Made by a program: the position numbers and the translations under genes. The notes beneath the pieces were generated by a model, which made no database searches, had not been told where the DNA came from, and was given only the letters and a program-made list of their open reading frames with translations. Source: an uncultured Lachnospiraceae bacterium (lineage in GTDB: Bacteria; Bacillota; Clostridia; Lachnospirales; Lachnospiraceae). From it: 64,000 nt of DNA. This document shows positions 61,474 through 64,000 of this stretch, one piece after another. The stretch's first letter is position 1; every line of letters starts with the position of its first letter. The stretch spans positions 10,760 through 74,759 of the forward strand of contig CAJUGJ010000018.1 in NCBI GenBank assembly GCA_910586015.1. Direction: 5' to 3'.

Positions 61474-63465
61474 CTAACAGATCTCTGCTCCAGATGGCAT
61501 ATCATTTTCTGGTGTCATTAAGGCAAGTTTTCCATTCTCGTCTTCTGCACATAGTAACATTCCTTCCGAAACAATCCCTGCAAGTGTTGCAGGTTTTAAA
61601 TTGACAAGTACCATTACTTTCTTTCCAACCATATCTTCTGGTTTATACCATGCCTTAATTCCAGATACGATCTGTTTTATTTCTGATCCAATCTTTACTT
61701 TAGAACAAAGTAATTTCTTTGACTTTTTCACCTCTTCACAGGCAATAATCTCTCCAACCTGAAATTGAAGTTTTGAAAAATCCTCATATGTTATTTCAGG
61801 CTTTCGTTCTAAATTAATTTCGGTTTCTTTCTTCTCTTCTATCTTTTCTTTTATTTTTTCCTCATTCTTTTCCTTTACTTGTTCTAATATCTTTTTTGGA
61901 TCTAGACGAATAAATAAAGCTTCCGGATTTTCTGCCACTTTTGTTCCAGATACAAATTTTCCGAATTCATGAAGTTCATCTATTGTTCGTGCTTTGCTAT
62001 TCATCTGTGATAAAATTTTTTCAGAAGTTTCTGGCATAAATGGAGCAAGTAAAGAAGCCCCAATACAAATTCCCTCTGTCAGATTATAAAGTACCTGTGC
62101 AAGACGAGGTTTTAAACTCTCTTCTTTCGCAAGTTTCCAAGGCATTGTTTCATCAATATACTTATTGCATCTTTTAAACAGAGCAAAAATTTCTGTAATT
62201 GCATCGGCAACTTTAAGCTGTTCTATTTTTGCTACTGTCTTTTGTGCCACTTGCTCTGCTATTAAAATCAATTCTTCATCTATTTCTTCTTTAACTTCTG
62301 TCTGTTCTACAATTCCACCAAAATATTGATTTGACATGGAAATTGTCCTCTTTACCAGATTTCCCAAAGTATTTGCAAGATCGGAGTTAAACCGCTCTGT
62401 AATAAGTTCCCAGCTAATAACACCATCGTTTTCAAATGGCATTTCATGTAGTACAAAATATCGTACAGCATCTACTCCAAATAACTCTACCAGTTTATCT
62501 GCGTAAATCACATTGCCGCGGGATTTACTCATCTTTACTCCCTCTGCTTCCTTCGAAGAACTATCTGTCTGAAGCAGCCACGGATGCCCAAAAATCTGTT
62601 TTGGAAGTGGCAAATCTAATGCCATTAACATAATTGGCCAGTAAATCGTGTGAAATCTTAAAATATCTTTTCCTATCAAGTGTAGATCGGCAGGCCAAAG
62701 CGTCTTAAACTGTTTGGTCGAATTGTTATCGCAGTCATATCCAATACCAGTAATATAATTACTCAAAGCATCAATCCAAACATAGATTACATGTTTTTCG
62801 TCAAAGTCTACAGGAATTCCCCACTGAAATGAAGTACGAGATACACATAGATCCTGAAGCCCCGGCAACAAAAAGTTGTTCATCATTTCATTTTTTCTTG
62901 ATTCTGGTTGAATAAACTCAGGATGTGCATTGATATGATCAATCAGTTTTTGTGCATACTTACTCATTTTAAAGAAATATGCCTCTTCTTTAGCTGGTAC
63001 GCACTCTCTTCCACAGTCTGGACATTTGCCATCGACTAACTGAGAGGAAGTAAAAAAGGATTCACAAGGTGTACAATACATCCCTTCATAATAGCCCTTA
63101 TAAATATCTCCTTGTTCATATAGTCGTCTAAAAATCTTTTGTACCTGTTTTTCATGATCGGAATCTGTAGTTCGAATAAACTTATCATAAGAGGTATTCA
63201 TCAGATCCCAAATCGATTTAATCTGTTCTGCTACACGATCTACATATTCCTTTGGAGTAATATTAGCTTCTGATGCTTTTAATTCAATCTTTTGACCATG
63301 TTCATCTGTTCCAGTCTGAAAAAAAACCTCATATCCCTCTAATCTTTTAAATCTTGCAATACTGTCTGCCAGTACAATTTCATAGGTATTACCAATATGT
63401 GGTTTTCCAGAGGTATAAGCAATCGCTGTTGTAATATAATATGGCTTTTTGCAATTCTCAGACAT
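61474..63465 (-). CDS. metG: Methionyl-tRNA synthetase with C-terminal tRNA-binding domain
   Basis: The 663-residue enzyme charges tRNA-Met. It shows the class I HIGH motif as HIGN (TSGKPHIGNTYEI), a zinc knuckle (CTPCESFF, CPDCGRE), VWIDALSNY, and VKMSKSRGNV (KMSKS). The C-terminal EMAP/Arc1p-type tRNA-binding domain (about 560-663: FQVGEIIACEEVKKSKKLL, LVNLKPATLAGIVSEGMLL) follows a Lys/Glu linker. The frame continues to 63603 into the T-box leader, but ATG 63465 with AGAGAGG upstream is the true start. Expression is controlled by the T-box. Confidence 0.97.
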   Translation of the reverse strand: MSENCKKPYYITTAIAYTSGKPHIGNTYEIVLADSIARFKRLEGYEVFFQTGTDEHGQKIELKASEANITPKEYVDRVAEQIKSIWDLMNTSYDKFIRTTDSDHEKQVQKIFRRLYEQGDIYKGYYEGMYCTPCESFFTSSQLVDGKCPDCGRECVPAKEEAYFFKMSKYAQKLIDHINAHPEFIQPESRKNEMMNNFLLPGLQDLCVSRTSFQWGIPVDFDEKHVIYVWIDALSNYITGIGYDCDNNSTKQFKTLWPADLHLIGKDILRFHTIYWPIMLMALDLPLPKQIFGHPWLLQTDSSSKEAEGVKMSKSRGNVIYADKLVELFGVDAVRYFVLHEMPFENDGVISWELITERFNSDLANTLGNLVKRTISMSNQYFGGIVEQTEVKEEIDEELILIAEQVAQKTVAKIEQLKVADAITEIFALFKRCNKYIDETMPWKLAKEESLKPRLAQVLYNLTEGICIGASLLAPFMPETSEKILSQMNSKARTIDELHEFGKFVSGTKVAENPEALFIRLDPKKILEQVKEKNEEKIKEKIEEKKETEINLERKPEITYEDFSKLQFQVGEIIACEEVKKSKKLLCSKVKIGSEIKQIVSGIKAWYKPEDMVGKKVMVLVNLKPATLAGIVSEGMLLCAEDENGKLALMTPENDMPSGAEIC

Positions 63466-63499
63466 TTTGTTTCCTCTCTTTCTTTTCGTTTTTGTGGTT

Positions 63500-63757
63500 A
63501 AAAAAATGACCCCGTCTATTAAAGACGAGATCTTCCCGCAATACCACTTTAACTCTACACAACTGCCTTCACAGTGTTGCAGATAACGGCTGCTCTCCGT
63601 CATGACCTAAATAATTTCGTTCAGCCATGCAGCTCCAAGACCATGTTCAGCAGCTTCTTTCATGATCCGATTTCAGCAAAGGTTATATTCCTTTCGGTTC
63701 TCTCTGTGATGTTTTCACTGCCTACTCTTCTCTTCTATGCCTTTTTCTATGAAGTTG
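63500..63757 (-). promoter_or_regulatory. T-box riboswitch controlling metG
   Basis: The leader of about 260 bases has the T-box core GTGGTATTGCGGG (minus strand, 63547-63535), which pairs with the tRNA acceptor end. It is followed by a terminator, arms 63532-63523 and 63517-63508, and a seven-base U-run (63506-63500). Upstream are Stem I elements (AGTA, GAGAGAACC). AUG at 63663-63661 is a candidate specifier triplet for methionine. Uncharged tRNA-Met should favour the antiterminator and raise metG expression. The specifier position is inference. Confidence 0.85.
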
Positions 63758-63763
63758 ATTTCA

Positions 63764-63792
63764 AGTATAACACGAATCATTCTGTTTGTCAA
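63764..63792 (-). promoter_or_regulatory. SigA-type promoter of metG
   Basis: On the minus strand TTGACA (63792-63787), a 17-base spacer and TATACT (63769-63764); start expected near 63757, just before the T-box leader. Confidence 0.85.
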
Positions 63793-63909
63793 AGTGAAAT
63801 TGATTTGTCCTAGATTTTGGGGGTTTCTATTACAATTTACTTTACCAAAACTTTTGCTTATGTTATTATAAAATTATAGATTCTTGAGAAAGAAAAGAGA
63901 TAAAAAGTG

Positions 63910-64000
63910 ATGGAAAAAGAATTTTTAATGAAACCAAAGATTGATTTTGCTTTTAAAGAAATTATGGTAGAAGAACAAGTACGTATCGGATTTCTTTCTG
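63910..64000 (+). CDS. PD-(D/E)XK nuclease family (Rpn-type putative transposase), N-terminal part
   Basis: Only 30 residues fit in the window: MEKEFLMKPKIDFAFKEIM, then VRIGFLS. This start (KPKIDFAFKEIM) is typical of the Rpn/PDDEXK_2 family, proteins related to recombination-promoting nucleases and annotated as putative transposases. The nuclease core lies beyond the edge. An in-frame GTG at 63907 is an alternative start. Confidence 0.7.
   Translation, partial: MEKEFLMKPKIDFAFKEIMVEEQVRIGFLS

Noticed and set aside
1..64000. rRNA or tRNA genes
   Set aside because: No cloverleaf with a GTTCGA-type T-arm or rRNA core sequence was noticed on either strand, though this was a reading by eye and not a covariance search.

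Overview
The window looks like a chromosomal segment of an AT-rich, motile, spore-forming Gram-positive anaerobe of the Clostridia, most likely Lachnospiraceae. The reasons are: low GC with Clostridia-style AGGAGG ribosome sites and TTGACA/TATAAT promoters; sporulation markers (BofA, YyaC); flagellin with a FliS-like chaperone and a FliK-like partner; two methyl-accepting chemotaxis proteins; a Firmicutes T-box on metG; an ATP-type PEP carboxykinase; and a complete Lachnospiraceae-style Tad/Flp pilus operon with DUF5702 and DUF6382-FHA proteins. The species cannot be fixed from the sequence alone.

Layout. 0-1.5 kb: a MoxR-type ATPase (cut by the edge) and its VWA partner. 1.6-7.0 kb: a flagellar operon (large FliK-like protein, flagellin, FliS-like chaperone) behind a sigma-28-type promoter. 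7.1-8.6 kb: a graveyard of mobile DNA (serine-recombinase tail, AbiEii toxin C-terminal half, a small broken gene, a TnpV fragment). 8.8-12.6 kb: two tandem secreted paralogues of unknown function. 12.7-22.7 kb: two paralogous chemoreceptors around a DUF885 lipoprotein, pckA, an orphan ABC solute-binding lipoprotein and a coiled-coil protein. 22.7-27.4 kb: a two-component system, a LysM membrane protein and yyaC. 27.4-29.8 kb: a decaying accessory island with immunity-like genes and a type III toxin-antitoxin locus of CptIN type. 29.9-38.7 kb: housekeeping (coiled-coil membrane protein, recR, ybaB, dnaX, M15 peptidase, flavodoxin-SCP2 fusion, rhomboid, glpK). 38.8-49.3 kb: the Tad pilus operon. 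49.3-50 kb: bofA and yaaL, divergent. 50.1-61.4 kb: a maltodextrin/glycogen regulon (alpha-amylase lipoprotein, MalEFG-type importer, glgP, malQ) opposite a LacI-family regulator. 61.5-63.8 kb: metG behind a T-box. The right edge opens a PD-(D/E)XK (Rpn-type) gene.

How the genes work together. Starch fragments would be cut at the surface by the lipoprotein amylase, imported by the MalEFG-like transporter, and processed by amylomaltase and glucan phosphorylase. A LacI-type repressor encoded divergently probably controls this through a palindrome just downstream of the malQ promoter. The Tad genes encode a full assembly machine (TadZ, TadA, TadB, TadC, Flp pilin, prepilin peptidase, three TadE/G-like pseudopilins) with translational coupling (ATGA overlaps) near the 3' end.

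Most notable: the type III toxin-antitoxin locus near 28.8-29.45 kb. It has a strong promoter, two 45-nt tandem repeats whose hairpin arms co-vary, a terminator paired only on the sense strand, and a toxin gene split by an A8 homopolymer. Also notable are a mutually exclusive hairpin pair next to a 28-bp perfect palindrome upstream of malE, a 24-bp-arm inverted repeat inside the Tad operon, and a tadC frame that appears to lack any ATG/GTG/TTG start. No rRNA, tRNA or CRISPR array was seen.
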